Positions 25,595-34,678 of a stretch of 64,000 nt of DNA are shown here, one piece after another (the stretch's first letter is position 1; every line of letters begins with the position of its first letter). A program made the position numbers and the translations under genes. The notes under the pieces were generated by a model that worked only from the letters and a program-made list of their open reading frames with translations, ran no database searches and was not told where the DNA came from. This DNA comes from Ureibacillus yapensis (GTDB taxonomy: Bacteria > Bacillota > Bacilli > Bacillales_A > Planococcaceae). The stretch spans positions 434,001-498,000 of the forward strand of contig NZ_QWEI01000002.1 of assembly GCF_003515775.1 (NCBI RefSeq). Reading direction: 5' to 3'.

Positions 25595-26698
25595 CTAAAT
25601 CAATGATGGACGAATAAATACCTCTACGCCTTTAGGGGCATGCGCGGCTACCACAACATTCGGATGCTGCACCGTAACCCAGCCCAAACCGGAAATGACG
25701 ACGTCTGTTTTGCCTTCTTTTATCGCAAATTCATGACTCACCAATTCCGGTAATTGATCTATGAATTCCTTCGACGGCGGAGCAAGCAGTTCCCCTTTAT
25801 GTTCTTGGTACAAGAGATCCGCTTTTTCAAGCTTTGTGCGATGAATCGGCAAATCGTTTGCAGCATAAATTGTAAAAGCGGAACGATCTCCCTTTATAAA
25901 ATCAAAGCGTGCAAGTGCGCCGATAAATAAAGATTGCCCTTCGTTCTGCTGATATACTTTCGGCTTTATTTCCTTCTTTGGCATAATCGTTTTCAATTCA
26001 CTGGAATGAATATGATGAGCCATTTGATGATGATTGATAATGCCAGGTGTATCGTAAAGGGCTGACCCATCATCGAGCGGGATTTCGATCATGTCCAAAG
26101 TTGTGCCCGGAAAATGCGAAGTAGTGATAATATTCCCTTCACCGGTTGCCTGTTTAATAATTCGGTTGATGAAAGTGGATTTACCAACATTTGTACAACC
26201 TACAACATAAACATCTTTTCCTTCACGATATTTGTTGATGGCCTCTACGACTTCGCCCATTCCAATACCCTTATGAGCACTAACAAGCATCACATCAACC
26301 GGCTGCAACCCCAAGCTGCGCGCCTCACGTTTCAACCAATTAATCACCTTTTTCGGCTTTACCGATTTAGGCAACAAATCAACTTTATTCGCCACCAATA
26401 AAACCGGGTTTTTCCCGACAAAACGATGAAGGCCCGGCAACCAGCTGCCATTAAAATCAAATATATCGACGATTTTCACAATAAGGCCTTGTTGTTCACC
26501 TAAACCATTCAGGATTTTCAAGAAATCATCATCCGTTAAGCTGACTGGCTGGATTTCATTGTAATTTTTCAAGCGAAAACACCTTTGGCATATCACTGTA
26601 TCTTTTTCCAGGGACGCAGGCGGAGCATAGCCAACTTCCTTTGGATTCTCTGTTTGTATAGTAGCTCCACAGCCAATACAATTCGGCATTTCACTCAT
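25595..26698 (-). CDS. yqeH: Ribosome biogenesis GTPase YqeH
   Basis: A 367-residue circularly permuted GTPase for 30S maturation. An N-terminal four-Cys zinc finger (CIGCGAT, CQRCF) precedes the permuted GTPase motifs: NKVDLLP (G4) before GCTNVGKSTFI (G1) and YDTPG (G3). The C-terminal domain is the YqeH type. ATG 26698 follows GGGAGG and overlaps the yqeG stop. Confidence 0.97.
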   Translation of the reverse strand: MSEMPNCIGCGATIQTENPKEVGYAPPASLEKDTVICQRCFRLKNYNEIQPVSLTDDDFLKILNGLGEQQGLIVKIVDIFDFNGSWLPGLHRFVGKNPVLLVANKVDLLPKSVKPKKVINWLKREARSLGLQPVDVMLVSAHKGIGMGEVVEAINKYREGKDVYVVGCTNVGKSTFINRIIKQATGEGNIITTSHFPGTTLDMIEIPLDDGSALYDTPGIINHHQMAHHIHSSELKTIMPKKEIKPKVYQQNEGQSLFIGALARFDFIKGDRSAFTIYAANDLPIHRTKLEKADLLYQEHKGELLAPPSKEFIDQLPELVSHEFAIKEGKTDVVISGLGWVTVQHPNVVVAAHAPKGVEVFIRPSLI

Positions 26699-27216
26699 TG
26701 CTGTTCCTCCCAAGTTTTAATTCCTTTACGTTTTAATAGATTAAATACTCTTCTCTCGACAAATCGATTAAAACGCGTAACAAAACCATCCGACTCTGCT
26801 ACAGGTCGGACTAAAATTGTATAAAGTTTTAAACGGTTGGCACCCATTATGTCCGTAAGCAATTGATCGCCCACCATAACGACTTCGCTGCTATTCAGGC
26901 GAAGTTCTTTCATGGCCGCGTAATAGGCAGCTCCCAGAGGCTTGCGTGCCCTTGCGATAAATGGAATGCCAAGCGGTTCGGCAAAATGCTTCACCCGTTC
27001 CTGATTATTATTTGATGCAATGATGACACGAATCCCGGCTTCCTGCATAAGCTGTAGCCACAGAATAATTTCATTGGTGGCATCGGGCCTGTCCCATTCT
27101 ATTAACGTATTATCCAAATCTGTAATAATCCCTTTGATCCCAAGTTCCATTAACTTCTCTGGCGTGATTTCAAATACAGATGTTACAAACTCTTTTGGCA
27201 ATAGAAAATTATACAC
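26695..27216 (-). CDS. yqeG: HAD-superfamily phosphatase YqeG
   Basis: A 173-residue haloacid-dehalogenase phosphatase with the nucleophile motif ITDLDNTLIEW and the VMVGDQLLTDIMGA motif. The family resembles phosphatidylglycerophosphate phosphatase GEP4, but the bacterial substrate is unproven. The start is GTG 27216 behind AGGAG. It overlaps yqeH by four bases. Confidence 0.93.
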   Translation of the reverse strand: MYNFLLPKEFVTSVFEITPEKLMELGIKGIITDLDNTLIEWDRPDATNEIILWLQLMQEAGIRVIIASNNNQERVKHFAEPLGIPFIARARKPLGAAYYAAMKELRLNSSEVVMVGDQLLTDIMGANRLKLYTILVRPVAESDGFVTRFNRFVERRVFNLLKRKGIKTWEEQQ

Positions 27217-27295
27217 GTTTTAACTCCTTCAAGTGCTTTTTCATTTGTTGTTGGATATTGTTCCCTTGGCTGATAAAGTTTCACTCATTAAAAGA

Positions 27296-28078
27296 TTATA
27301 ACATAGATGCTATGGGTTCTCCCATTTTCACATTAAGCCCTGCTTGAATATTTTCAGTAAAATGAACATAACCTTCTTCAAATAGCATTACCACTGTGGA
27401 ACCAAAACCAAAATAACCAACTTCTTCACCTTTTGTCCAATTGTCCGAGACATTGGTTAGCTTGATTGAATTGACAAACATTGCTCCTACCTTTACTAAT
27501 GTAAAGTGTTTCTTATTTTGGCCTTGAACCTCGCTTATTAAACGATGGTTTTTGCTGATTGGTTTTTTTCCATATGTCAGTCCCAAAGAATTTACCGGAT
27601 AGGATTTATTTCCAAGTGTATACTGCCGTATTACCAATCCATCATTCGGGCTATGAATTCTGTGATAGTTTGCCGGGCTTAAATAGAAAACGATGTACTT
27701 CCCATCTTTGTATTTTTCGATTACTTCTTCTTTACCCAATAAATCGATCAGGGAGTAAGGTTTATTTTTCACAGTAAAAATCTTGTTTTTTTGTATAGTC
27801 CCGAATGTTTCAATTTTTGCATCCACTGGGCTTACAAAGGTTCTCCCTTCTAAATCGACCGGTCTGGCTCCTTCTTTCAGCTGTCTAGTAAAGAAATCTT
27901 GTAAATTATTAAAACTGTTGATATCACGTGAAACTTCAGAGATATCAATTTCGTATACTTTACTGTAGCTTTTGATCAGATTTTTACTGATTGATGATGT
28001 TACCAGTCTTCTCAGCATCAAGGAGCTGTATTTTCCATTTGTAAGTTCGATTAATGATTGGTAAATTTTCTCTTTCAT
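27296..28078 (-). CDS. psd: Phosphatidylserine decarboxylase proenzyme
   Basis: A 260-residue membrane-associated enzyme that converts phosphatidylserine to phosphatidylethanolamine. It self-cleaves at the FGST motif (GFGSTVV, Ser near residue 227), which becomes the pyruvoyl cofactor. Conserved SPVDAKI, LSPANYHRIHSP and GAMFVNSI are present. It is divergent from pssA, which makes its substrate. Confidence 0.95.
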   Translation of the reverse strand: MKEKIYQSLIELTNGKYSSLMLRRLVTSSISKNLIKSYSKVYEIDISEVSRDINSFNNLQDFFTRQLKEGARPVDLEGRTFVSPVDAKIETFGTIQKNKIFTVKNKPYSLIDLLGKEEVIEKYKDGKYIVFYLSPANYHRIHSPNDGLVIRQYTLGNKSYPVNSLGLTYGKKPISKNHRLISEVQGQNKKHFTLVKVGAMFVNSIKLTNVSDNWTKGEEVGYFGFGSTVVMLFEEGYVHFTENIQAGLNVKMGEPIASML

Positions 28079-28198
28079 AATCCCTCTCCAAGCATGTCAG
28101 AATTCTCAAATCAAGTTTAGTCATTTGGATTGACTTACAATTTATTCTTTTTCGAAGTATAATATAGAAATATATTTAGCGCAAAGGAGTGTTTCCCC

Positions 28199-28738
28199 AT
28201 GTTTCTTCTGCATATGGTGGATTCCACGATTAAAAAAGTAAAATCGCACGCTGCTAATCTGATTACGCTCTGTAATTTGTCTTTCGGTGGTGCCTCGATT
28301 ATGGCAACATTAAATGAAACATATAGTTATAGTGTTTTATTTATTTTTATTGCTGCTTTTCTTGATCGTTATGATGGCAAAGTGGCCCGGAAATTTAATC
28401 AAGAATCGGAGCTTGGCAAACAATTGGACTCTATGGGTGATATTATATCATTCGGTGTCGCGCCAGCTCTATTAATGTATGAAACTATTTTGGCCGAATT
28501 TGGTATGGTTGGAATCATCTTGACGATTCTATATATAGGGTGTGGAGCATTTCGATTGGCCCGTTTCAATATTACTGAAGCGAACACGTATTTTGTAGGC
28601 TTGCCCATTACGGCCGCAGGGACATTCTTAACTTTTTCCTACTTTATGATTCCAGTTGTCGGTCCACAGTTTTATTTATTCCTCATGCCGATTCTTTCGA
28701 TTTTAATGGTGAGTACATTTACTTTAAGAAAGGTTTAA
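28199..28738 (+). CDS. pssA: CDP-diacylglycerol-serine O-phosphatidyltransferase
   Basis: A 179-residue integral membrane enzyme that makes phosphatidylserine. The CDP-alcohol phosphotransferase signature is complete: DGKVAR, then 8 residues, G, 3 residues, D, 3 residues, D. About six spans. ATG 28199 follows AAAGGAG. A TATAAT lies near 28152 but without a clear -35. Confidence 0.94.
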   Translation: MFLLHMVDSTIKKVKSHAANLITLCNLSFGGASIMATLNETYSYSVLFIFIAAFLDRYDGKVARKFNQESELGKQLDSMGDIISFGVAPALLMYETILAEFGMVGIILTILYIGCGAFRLARFNITEANTYFVGLPITAAGTFLTFSYFMIPVVGPQFYLFLMPILSILMVSTFTLRKV

Positions 28739-28825
28739 ATGATTCGATGCACATCTATATGCTGCATCGAATTTTTTTGCCTCTAGGCGTTCAATTAGGT
28801 TTTCCCAACTTTTTTCTTGCGGATT

Positions 28826-28855
28826 CTCATTTTCCCAACAGTTCTATCATATAAT
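28826..28855 (+). promoter_or_regulatory. Candidate sigma-E promoter of sigK
   Basis: CATATAAT (28848-28855) fits the sigma-E -10 (CATACAMT), and CTCATTTT 14 bases upstream matches six of eight positions of GKMATATT. It lies 28 bases before the sigK start codon; sigK is mother-cell expressed in known species. Confidence 0.5.
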
Positions 28856-28883
28856 GTCGAAAAAGGAAGAAAGGATGACGTGA

Positions 28884-29630
28884 TTGAGCGGAATTTTTGC
28901 GTCACTCATGCAGCTATGGCTAGACATTCCGTCATTTCTTGGGTATTTAAAGGGGCAGGCTTTTCATCGGCCATTTTCCAAAGAGGAAGAAGCGAAGGCG
29001 ATTGAACGCTTCATGAATGGCGATGAACAAGCAAGGCTAGACTTAATAGAACGAAATATGAGGCTTGTAGCGCATGTCGTCAAGAAATTCCACCCTCAGC
29101 ACGAACAACTGGACGATTATATATCCATTGGCACAATAGGATTGATGAAAGCTGTTAGCAGCTATACGCCTGATAAAAAAACACGTTTAGCCACTTATGC
29201 TGCACGCTGTATTGAAAATGAAATCTTAATGCATTTAAGGGCACAGAAAAAGGTTCAAAAGGACGTTTCCTTATTTGAGCCCATAGGTGTAGACAAAGAA
29301 GGACAATCGTTGCAGATTCGAGATTTATTGCAGCTTGACGAACAGCCGGCAATCGATAAAATCGAACAAAAAGAAAGTTTTGAACAACTTTATGCTTTTT
29401 TAAATACATTGGAACCTAGAGAGCTGGAAATTATCATTTATCGGTATGGTCTAAACAACAACGACCCACTGACCCAAAAAGAAATCGCCAAAAAATTGAA
29501 AATTTCGAGAAGTTATGTATCCCGTATTGAAAAACGTGCGCTCGTAAAGTTGTATCAGCAGTTCAAGCATAGTCAAAATGAGAAGGAAAGTCGCAAAATC
29601 GACATAGAATCTTCTCAATTGCACAATTAA
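28884..29630 (+). CDS. sigK: RNA polymerase sporulation factor sigma-K
   Basis: A 248-residue late mother-cell sigma factor. The N-terminal pro-sequence (SGIFASLMQLWLDIPSFLGYL) is the stretch that SpoIVFB removes to activate the protein. Region 2 (LIERNMRLVAHVVKKF, DYISIGTIGLMKAVSSY) and the region 4 helix-turn-helix (TQKEIAKKLKISRSYVSRIEKRAL) are intact. The start is TTG 28884 after AAGGATGA. The frame is continuous, so there is no skin-like element. Downstream terminator at 29651. Confidence 0.95.
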   Translation: MSGIFASLMQLWLDIPSFLGYLKGQAFHRPFSKEEEAKAIERFMNGDEQARLDLIERNMRLVAHVVKKFHPQHEQLDDYISIGTIGLMKAVSSYTPDKKTRLATYAARCIENEILMHLRAQKKVQKDVSLFEPIGVDKEGQSLQIRDLLQLDEQPAIDKIEQKESFEQLYAFLNTLEPRELEIIIYRYGLNNNDPLTQKEIAKKLKISRSYVSRIEKRALVKLYQQFKHSQNEKESRKIDIESSQLHN

Positions 29631-29650
29631 AGCGGTGTTAATTAGGCAAG

Positions 29651-29690
29651 AAAAGCTCATTAAGGCATAAAAACCTTAATGAGCTTTTGT
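29651..29690 (+). terminator. sigK terminator
   Basis: A perfect 15-bp stem (29651-29665 with 29674-29688) around an 8-base loop, 21 bases after the sigK stop. The final stem bases are TTTT. Confidence 0.9.
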
Positions 29691-29720
29691 TGGACTTAAA
29701 CGGCGTTCTCCGCTTTTCTT

Positions 29721-29813
29721 TTAATGGCGGACTGAGTCTTCTTTTGCGCCGAAGTAAATAATGATTCCCAAAATGGCTGTAATGGCTACAGATGCTCCCA
29801 TAAGCAATAACAT
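29721..29813 (-). CDS. 30-residue membrane peptide
   Basis: ATG at 29813 follows AGGAGGG at ideal spacing. The product, MLLLMGASVAITAILGIIIY plus FGAKEDSVRH, is a single membrane span with a short charged tail. The strong ribosome-binding site and clean topology support a real gene. I do not recognise the family. Confidence 0.6.
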   Translation of the reverse strand: MLLLMGASVAITAILGIIIYFGAKEDSVRH

Positions 29814-29945
29814 AGCATTCCCTCCTAATACTTTCCTATTTCTATATTACTTTGGTTTTTCTTCGTTGGTCAAGCAAGTTTGTGAATAATAGGTGACAAA
29901 TGCTTATTGAATTGCCAATGAAAAGGAGGGACTCTTTCCTGCAGT

Positions 29946-30638
29946 CTACAGCTTTTCAATTGTTTTCAATACAATTTCCGTTGAATGTTTTGCGGCTACC
30001 GGCAAAAATTCATCAAAGCTGATATTCGATTCTTTCCCTGCAATATCCGATAATGCCCGAATTACGACAAATGGCGTTTCAAATTGATAGCATACTTGTG
30101 CGACCGCCGCTGCTTCCATTTCCACTGCTTTCATCTCAGGGAAATATTCTCTTACTTTCGCCACACGCTCCGGATCATTCATGAAAGAATCTCCCGAACA
30201 GATTAGGCCAACGCTATATTGGTGATTGCCGATTTCCGCAACGGCTTCTTCGGCCAATTTCATTAAACGTTCATCCGATTTAAATGCAGCCGGCAATTGA
30301 GGGACTTGCCCCATTTCATAGTTGAAAATGGTAACATCCACATCGTGATGGCGCACTTCATCAGAAATCACCACTGCGCCTACTTCCAGTTGTGGATCAT
30401 AGCCACCTGCAGAACCGGTATTAATGACCACATCCGGTTTAAATTTATAAAGCAAGGCTGTTGTACCCATCGCCGCATTGACTTTGCCTATACCGCTTTT
30501 CAGCAAAACAACCTCTTTCTCTTTATATGTACCTGTTGTATATTCGCTATTTGCAATGGTAGTGACTTGCGTATTGGAAAGCGCATTTCTCAATAATTCA
30601 ACTTCCTCTTCCATAGCACCAATAACCGCAATTTTCAT
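29946..30638 (-). CDS. mtnN: 5'-methylthioadenosine/S-adenosylhomocysteine nucleosidase
   Basis: A 230-residue hydrolase that cleaves adenine from MTA and SAH, recycling SAM by-products. The opening [16 protein letters not shown] matches the enzyme's N-terminus, with the catalytic Glu at about residue 12; [28 protein letters not shown] and the catalytic Asp in RALSDIAG are present. ATG 30638 with GGAGG upstream. Confidence 0.96.
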   Translation of the reverse strand: MKIAVIGAMEEEVELLRNALSNTQVTTIANSEYTTGTYKEKEVVLLKSGIGKVNAAMGTTALLYKFKPDVVINTGSAGGYDPQLEVGAVVISDEVRHHDVDVTIFNYEMGQVPQLPAAFKSDERLMKLAEEAVAEIGNHQYSVGLICSGDSFMNDPERVAKVREYFPEMKAVEMEAAAVAQVCYQFETPFVVIRALSDIAGKESNISFDEFLPVAAKHSTEIVLKTIEKL

Positions 30639-30715
30639 TGTGTTCATTCCTCCAATTTTCGGGCATGCCTTCATTAACATTAGTATTATATACTAAAACG
30701 CCAATAAAAGATGCC

Positions 30716-31381
30716 CTACCTAACTCCGATGGCTTGATTTAACTTTTCTACCTTTACCGGTTTCCAACCTTTCTGCTCAACCCATTCAATGTAGACACGA
30801 TAATAATCATTTTTATCATTGGTTGATACAACAGCTACCGCACTATTGGGCCCCCCATTATTTCGGACAGACCAATAAATAATATTATTTTCTTTTAATT
30901 GCACTGCGTTTCGGATCGTTACCAACTTTTCTTCATAATCAATATGCCCTTCTTCGTATGCAGATACATGCTCCCCTGTCTGTTTCGTAGGGTTCACTTT
31001 CCACTCAGGATCGATGATGACTTCTTCTACCAGGGGATCGTTTGATGATTTGGTAATTAGTTCACTGGATGATTCATCGGAAGCATCGGCAAGTTCTTGT
31101 TTACCATTCTCGTCTACTTCTTCTGCAGAAACCATATTGTGATTCTCGAAAGGCTGTTCTTCGTTCGTATCTTCTTTCCCTTCATTACTCTCATTTTGAA
31201 TTGCTGTTTCGGTGGATTGTTTCGGTTGTTTTTTATTATCAGTGAAAATCGCAAATACATTTAAAATAATCAGTATGGAAACGATGGCAATTAAACTATT
31301 CAAGATTTTGTCCATTTTACTTTTTTTTCGCTTCTCGCTGCGTTTTTTAGAACGTTTCAACGATTCTTGTTCCTTTGACAT
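30716..31381 (-). CDS. yrrS: YrrS-like DUF1510 membrane protein
   Basis: A 221-residue protein: basic cytoplasmic tail (SLKRSKKRSEKRKKSK), one transmembrane segment (about 28-46), a long acidic low-complexity linker, and a C-terminal DUF1510 domain (DPEWKVNPTKQTGEHVSAYEEG, WVEQKGWKPVKVEKL). B. subtilis YrrS lies beside a penicillin-binding protein gene, which is absent here. Function unknown. ATG 31381 follows GGAGGAG. Confidence 0.85.
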   Translation of the reverse strand: MSKEQESLKRSKKRSEKRKKSKMDKILNSLIAIVSILIILNVFAIFTDNKKQPKQSTETAIQNESNEGKEDTNEEQPFENHNMVSAEEVDENGKQELADASDESSSELITKSSNDPLVEEVIIDPEWKVNPTKQTGEHVSAYEEGHIDYEEKLVTIRNAVQLKENNIIYWSVRNNGGPNSAVAVVSTNDKNDYYRVYIEWVEQKGWKPVKVEKLNQAIGVR

Positions 31382-31496
31382 ATACGGACTCCTCCTTCTT
31401 ACCATTGTCTTTATTGTATCAAGATTCTATCCAAAAACCATCAAAAACGCTCTTATTTTATCATTTGAATTGAAAATGTAACAAAGAATAAAAGCG

Positions 31497-31557
31497 CAAG
31501 CGCCCTGCTTAGCCATAGACAGATCTTTTGTGTACCGAAAGCGTAGCGGCTAGGCAG
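31497..31557. repeat. Dispersed GAAAGCG hairpin repeat between yrrS and greA
   Basis: CTGCTTAGCC (31506-31515) pairs with GGCTAGGCAG (31548-31557, 9 of 10), and the loop holds CCGAAAGCGTAGCGGC, the repeat core. The 340-base yrrS-greA gap otherwise contains only this element, the greA terminator and AT-rich sequence. Confidence 0.6.
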
Positions 31558-31574
31558 CTTTCACTAGAAAATGA

Positions 31575-31610
31575 AAAAGTCGACAAAATCTTTATATGAT
31601 TTTGCCGACC
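31575..31610 (-). terminator. greA terminator
   Basis: On the minus strand GTCGGCAAAATC pairs with GATTTTGTCGAC (one G-U, 7-base loop) followed by TTTTTC, about 110 bases beyond greA. Confidence 0.8.
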
Positions 31611-31720
31611 ATAATATTCAAATCATTCATTTTATACAAGCATGCAAAAGAAAACACTTTTACTATACGGAAACCTATTTCTCATCAGAGGCTATGTATA
31701 AAGCCAAATTGAACGGTTTG

Positions 31721-32203
31721 TTAGTTTGCATTTTTTATGGAAACAATTCGAACTTCCATATCTCCGCCTGGAGTAGTCAGTTTTACGACATCATCCACTT
31801 TGCGGCCCAGTAAAGCTTTTGCAATTGGAGAATCGTTTGAAATGCGTCCTTCAAATGGATCGGCTTCAGCTGACCCGACAATCGTATACTCTTCCTCGTC
31901 CCCATCCGGAAGCTCAACAAAAGAAACCGTTTTCCCTAAAGAGACAACATCACTTTCTCCTGATTCTTCGATAATTAATGCATTGCGCAACATGGATTCG
32001 ATTGTCGTAATGCGACCTTCCACAAATCCTTGCTCTTCTTTTGCGGAATCATACTCGGAGTTTTCGGATAAGTCGCCGAAACTGCGCGCGATTTTAATAC
32101 GCTCTACTACCTCTTTGCGTTTAACTGTTATTAGGTAGTCCAATTCTTCTTCTAATTTTTGCTTACCCGCTAATGTCATTGGGTATTGTTTTTCATTTAC
32201 CAA
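31721..32203 (-). CDS. greA: Transcription elongation factor GreA
   Basis: A 160-residue factor that rescues backtracked RNA polymerase by stimulating transcript cleavage. An N-terminal coiled coil has the acidic tip ([13 protein letters not shown]) and the C-terminal FKBP-like domain ends [16 protein letters not shown]. The start is TTG 32203 behind AGGAG at nine bases. It lies downstream of udk as in B. subtilis, but 540 structured bases separate them. Confidence 0.96.
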   Translation of the reverse strand: MVNEKQYPMTLAGKQKLEEELDYLITVKRKEVVERIKIARSFGDLSENSEYDSAKEEQGFVEGRITTIESMLRNALIIEESGESDVVSLGKTVSFVELPDGDEEEYTIVGSAEADPFEGRISNDSPIAKALLGRKVDDVVKLTTPGGDMEVRIVSIKNAN

Positions 32204-32285
32204 ATCAGTTCACTCCTTAAATCTTCATGAAAATGTACTTGAGACAATACTATACACCGCAAGTTCGAAAATGCAATCGTTTTCT

Positions 32286-32356
32286 TTTAACTTTATTCAG
32301 CTTAGGCCCCTTTTCTTTTTAGTAAGGGGATTAAATCCGAGCAGAATAAAGTTAAA
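32286..32356. repeat. Nested inverted repeat A near greA
   Basis: TTTAACTTTATTC (32286-32298) is exactly complementary to GAATAAAGTTAAA (32344-32356). Inside, CCCCTT (32307-32312) pairs with AAGGGG (32324-32329). Confidence 0.75.
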
Positions 32357-32557
32357 GCCTCAGGCGGATGTCACAGATTTTAAGTAGAAATTGAAAGAGG
32401 AGGTTAGCCTATAAACGTCGCATCCATGCGACAGATTTTTTGTTCGAAAGCAAGCGGCAGGTAAAACGGCTAATTGACCTGCATCTGCAGGCCTCTTGAA
32501 AAAATCTGGACTTTAAAACATATGCCAAGGCGAATTTGAAAGTGTAATAATAAAACC

Positions 32558-32627
32558 CGGTTAGTAGTTAAGCATATGAGGCCAAGGGGCTGATTAGAAG
32601 TCCCTTGGCGTACTTAACTAGTAACCG
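32558..32627. repeat. Nested inverted repeat B near udk
   Basis: CGGTTAGTAGTTAAG pairs with CTTAACTAGTAACCG (14 of 15), and inside it GCCAAGGG pairs perfectly with CCCTTGGC. It may also terminate udk, although no T-run follows on the minus strand. Confidence 0.75.
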
Positions 32628-32745
32628 AATTTTCTAGTAAACAGTATAAAGTTATTTTGGTGATAATGTGCTTCTAATGCAAAGCACAAAATCAATCTCC
32701 AGACAGGAAATTATTCTAAATAATTCCAATACCTAACTCATCATA

Positions 32746-33384
32746 TTATACAATGGATGTCGTTTCAAGAATTGTTTTGATTTTTGTGACCATTAGATCA
32801 ATCGCCACTTCATTTTCCCCACCTTCAGGGATAATGACATCCGCATAGCGTTTTGTCGGCTCAATAAATAAGTTATGCATTGGTCGTACCGCTTTTAGAT
32901 ATTGATCGATGACCGAATCAATTGTTCGGCCCCGTTCTTTAATATCTCGCTCAATCCGACGAATTATACGTAAATCTGAGTCAGTATCTACAAATAATTT
33001 AATGTCCATTATATCACGTAGACGCTTATCCTCCAAAACCAAAATTCCTTCTAGAATAATAACATCTTTTGGTTCTACATGTCTAACCTCATCCGAACGT
33101 GTATGATTTACATAATCATAGACCGGCTTATCAATTGCTTTTCTTTGCAACAGAAACTCCATATGCTGCAACAATAAATCATTGTCAAATGCCAATGGAT
33201 GATCATAGTTTGTTTTTAGTCGTTCTTCGAAAGTTAGATGGCTTTGATCTTTATAATAGTAATCTTGTTCAATTACGACAACGGAATGCTGCCGAAATAC
33301 ATCATAGATGGCATGCGTTACGCTCGTTTTGCCCGAACAAGAACCACCTGCAATCCCGATTACTAATGGACGCTTTTTGTTCAT
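32746..33384 (-). CDS. udk: Uridine kinase
   Basis: A 212-residue P-loop kinase that phosphorylates uridine and cytidine in pyrimidine salvage. Walker A is [12 protein letters not shown] (residues 9-20); [22 protein letters not shown] and the [13 protein letters not shown] lid follow. The ATG shares one base with the upstream stop (TAATG) and has AAAGGAG, so it is coupled to the U32 gene. Confidence 0.97.
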   Translation of the reverse strand: MNKKRPLVIGIAGGSCSGKTSVTHAIYDVFRQHSVVVIEQDYYYKDQSHLTFEERLKTNYDHPLAFDNDLLLQHMEFLLQRKAIDKPVYDYVNHTRSDEVRHVEPKDVIILEGILVLEDKRLRDIMDIKLFVDTDSDLRIIRRIERDIKERGRTIDSVIDQYLKAVRPMHNLFIEPTKRYADVIIPEGGENEVAIDLMVTKIKTILETTSIV

Positions 33385-34661
33385 TAATTATTCTCCTTTC
33401 GCATCATATTGAAGCGGAACAATGGACGCTCACATTTAAATTTGACAATTTGCAATGGATGGTTGGCAACGGCAATTTCATTGTCTTTTTCATCCCAAAT
33501 TTGGCCCACTTTCATTTTGAATGTTTCCATATCAGGACCAAAGAATTCAACAGTGTCACCTGGTTTGAAGTAATTGCGTTGCTGCAAGGTAACCATTTGT
33601 GTTTCTTCATCATAATGTAGTACAAGACCTGCAAAATCCCATTTTAGCTTTGTTGCATGTGTACCGAACATTTGCTGCTTATAGCTTGGCTCACCTTCAA
33701 AGAAGCTTGATGCAGTCGTGCGGTTTGCACAGCGATCCAGCTCTTCCAGCCACTCTTTTCTAATTTGGAAATTTTCCGGGTCCTCGCAATAGGCATCAAT
33801 CACTTTACGGTATACGGAAATAACGGTTGCAATATAGTGAATTGATTTCATGCGGCCTTCCACTTTCAAAGAATCAATGCCAAGCTCAATCATATGTGGT
33901 ATAGATTCGATTAGCTTTAAGTCTTTTGGACTCATGGCAAATGGTGCATCCTTTTCGTCAAATAACGCTACTTCTTCTCCACCGACGTTTTCATATAAAT
34001 CATAATCCCAGCGGCAGCTTTGGCAGCATCCGCCTCGATTGGAGTCACGCGCCGTCATGTGGTTGGATAAAACACAGCGGCCAGAATACGCAATACACAT
34101 CGCGCCATGTACGAAAGCTTCTATTTCAATATCCACTTCCTCTTTCATTTTGCGCATTTCTTCCGCGCCTACTTCACGTGCCAATACTACACGATGAAGG
34201 CCTTCTTGTTTCCAATATTTCACGGCTTTCCAGTTGGATAAAGACTGCTGCGTCGAAAGGTGAATTTCCAGTTTCGGTGCAACCCGACGGCAAGATTCAA
34301 TGATGAAAGGATCCGCTACGATAATCCCTTTTACTCCTGCCTCTTCAATCGCTTGTAAATATTCTTCAATCCCTGCCATATTCTCATTATGCGCAAAGAT
34401 ATTCGTTGTTACATAAACGACTGCGCCATATTTTTTCGCAAACTCAACACCTTCGCGCATTTCTTCTATTGTAAAGTTATCTGCATTTGAACGTAATCCA
34501 AACTCTTGTCCGCCGATAAAAACTGCATCCGCTCCATAATGCACAGCTATTTTCAATTTTTCCAAACTGCCTGCCGGTGCAAGCAATTCCGGCTTTTTGG
34601 TAATTACACGTTTACCGTTCACTTGTTCACGAATTTTTTCATTTTCGATTAATTGCAGCAA
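33384..34661 (-). CDS. trhP2: U32 family protein TrhP2 (YrrO), tRNA uridine-34 hydroxylation
   Basis: A 425-residue peptidase-U32-type protein. The family signature is present ([23 protein letters not shown], followed by [10 protein letters not shown] with iron-sulfur-type Cys). In B. subtilis YrrN and YrrO are needed to make 5-hydroxyuridine at the tRNA wobble position from prephenate. The start is TTG 34661 with AGGAGGGG seven bases upstream. Next to yrrN and the methyltransferase that completes the modification. Confidence 0.92.
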   Translation of the reverse strand: MLQLIENEKIREQVNGKRVITKKPELLAPAGSLEKLKIAVHYGADAVFIGGQEFGLRSNADNFTIEEMREGVEFAKKYGAVVYVTTNIFAHNENMAGIEEYLQAIEEAGVKGIIVADPFIIESCRRVAPKLEIHLSTQQSLSNWKAVKYWKQEGLHRVVLAREVGAEEMRKMKEEVDIEIEAFVHGAMCIAYSGRCVLSNHMTARDSNRGGCCQSCRWDYDLYENVGGEEVALFDEKDAPFAMSPKDLKLIESIPHMIELGIDSLKVEGRMKSIHYIATVISVYRKVIDAYCEDPENFQIRKEWLEELDRCANRTTASSFFEGEPSYKQQMFGTHATKLKWDFAGLVLHYDEETQMVTLQQRNYFKPGDTVEFFGPDMETFKMKVGQIWDEKDNEIAVANHPLQIVKFKCERPLFRFNMMRKENN

Positions 34662-34678
34662 AGTAAAGCCCCTCCTTC

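Larger units (their letters stand above)
32204..32745. other. Highly structured 540-base gap between udk and greA
   Basis: No ORF is supported. Reading through it: a 13-bp perfect inverted repeat (32286-32298 with 32344-32356) enclosing CCCCTT/AAGGGG; GTCGCA-TCCA-TGCGAC (32418-32433); a 10-bp perfect inverted repeat (32432-32441 with 32499-32508) enclosing a GAAAGC repeat copy and CCTGC-ATCT-GCAGG; and a nested hairpin at 32558-32627. It may contain greA's promoter, a degenerate mobile repeat, or a structured RNA. Confidence 0.55.

Noticed and set aside
28817-29005. 62-residue plus-strand ORF overlapping the sigK start
   Set aside because: It is a different frame across the sigK promoter and N-terminus; sigK is clearly the coding frame.
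31571-31813. 80-residue plus-strand ORF overlapping greA
   Set aside because: It overlaps the greA terminator and coding region, with no ribosome-binding site.
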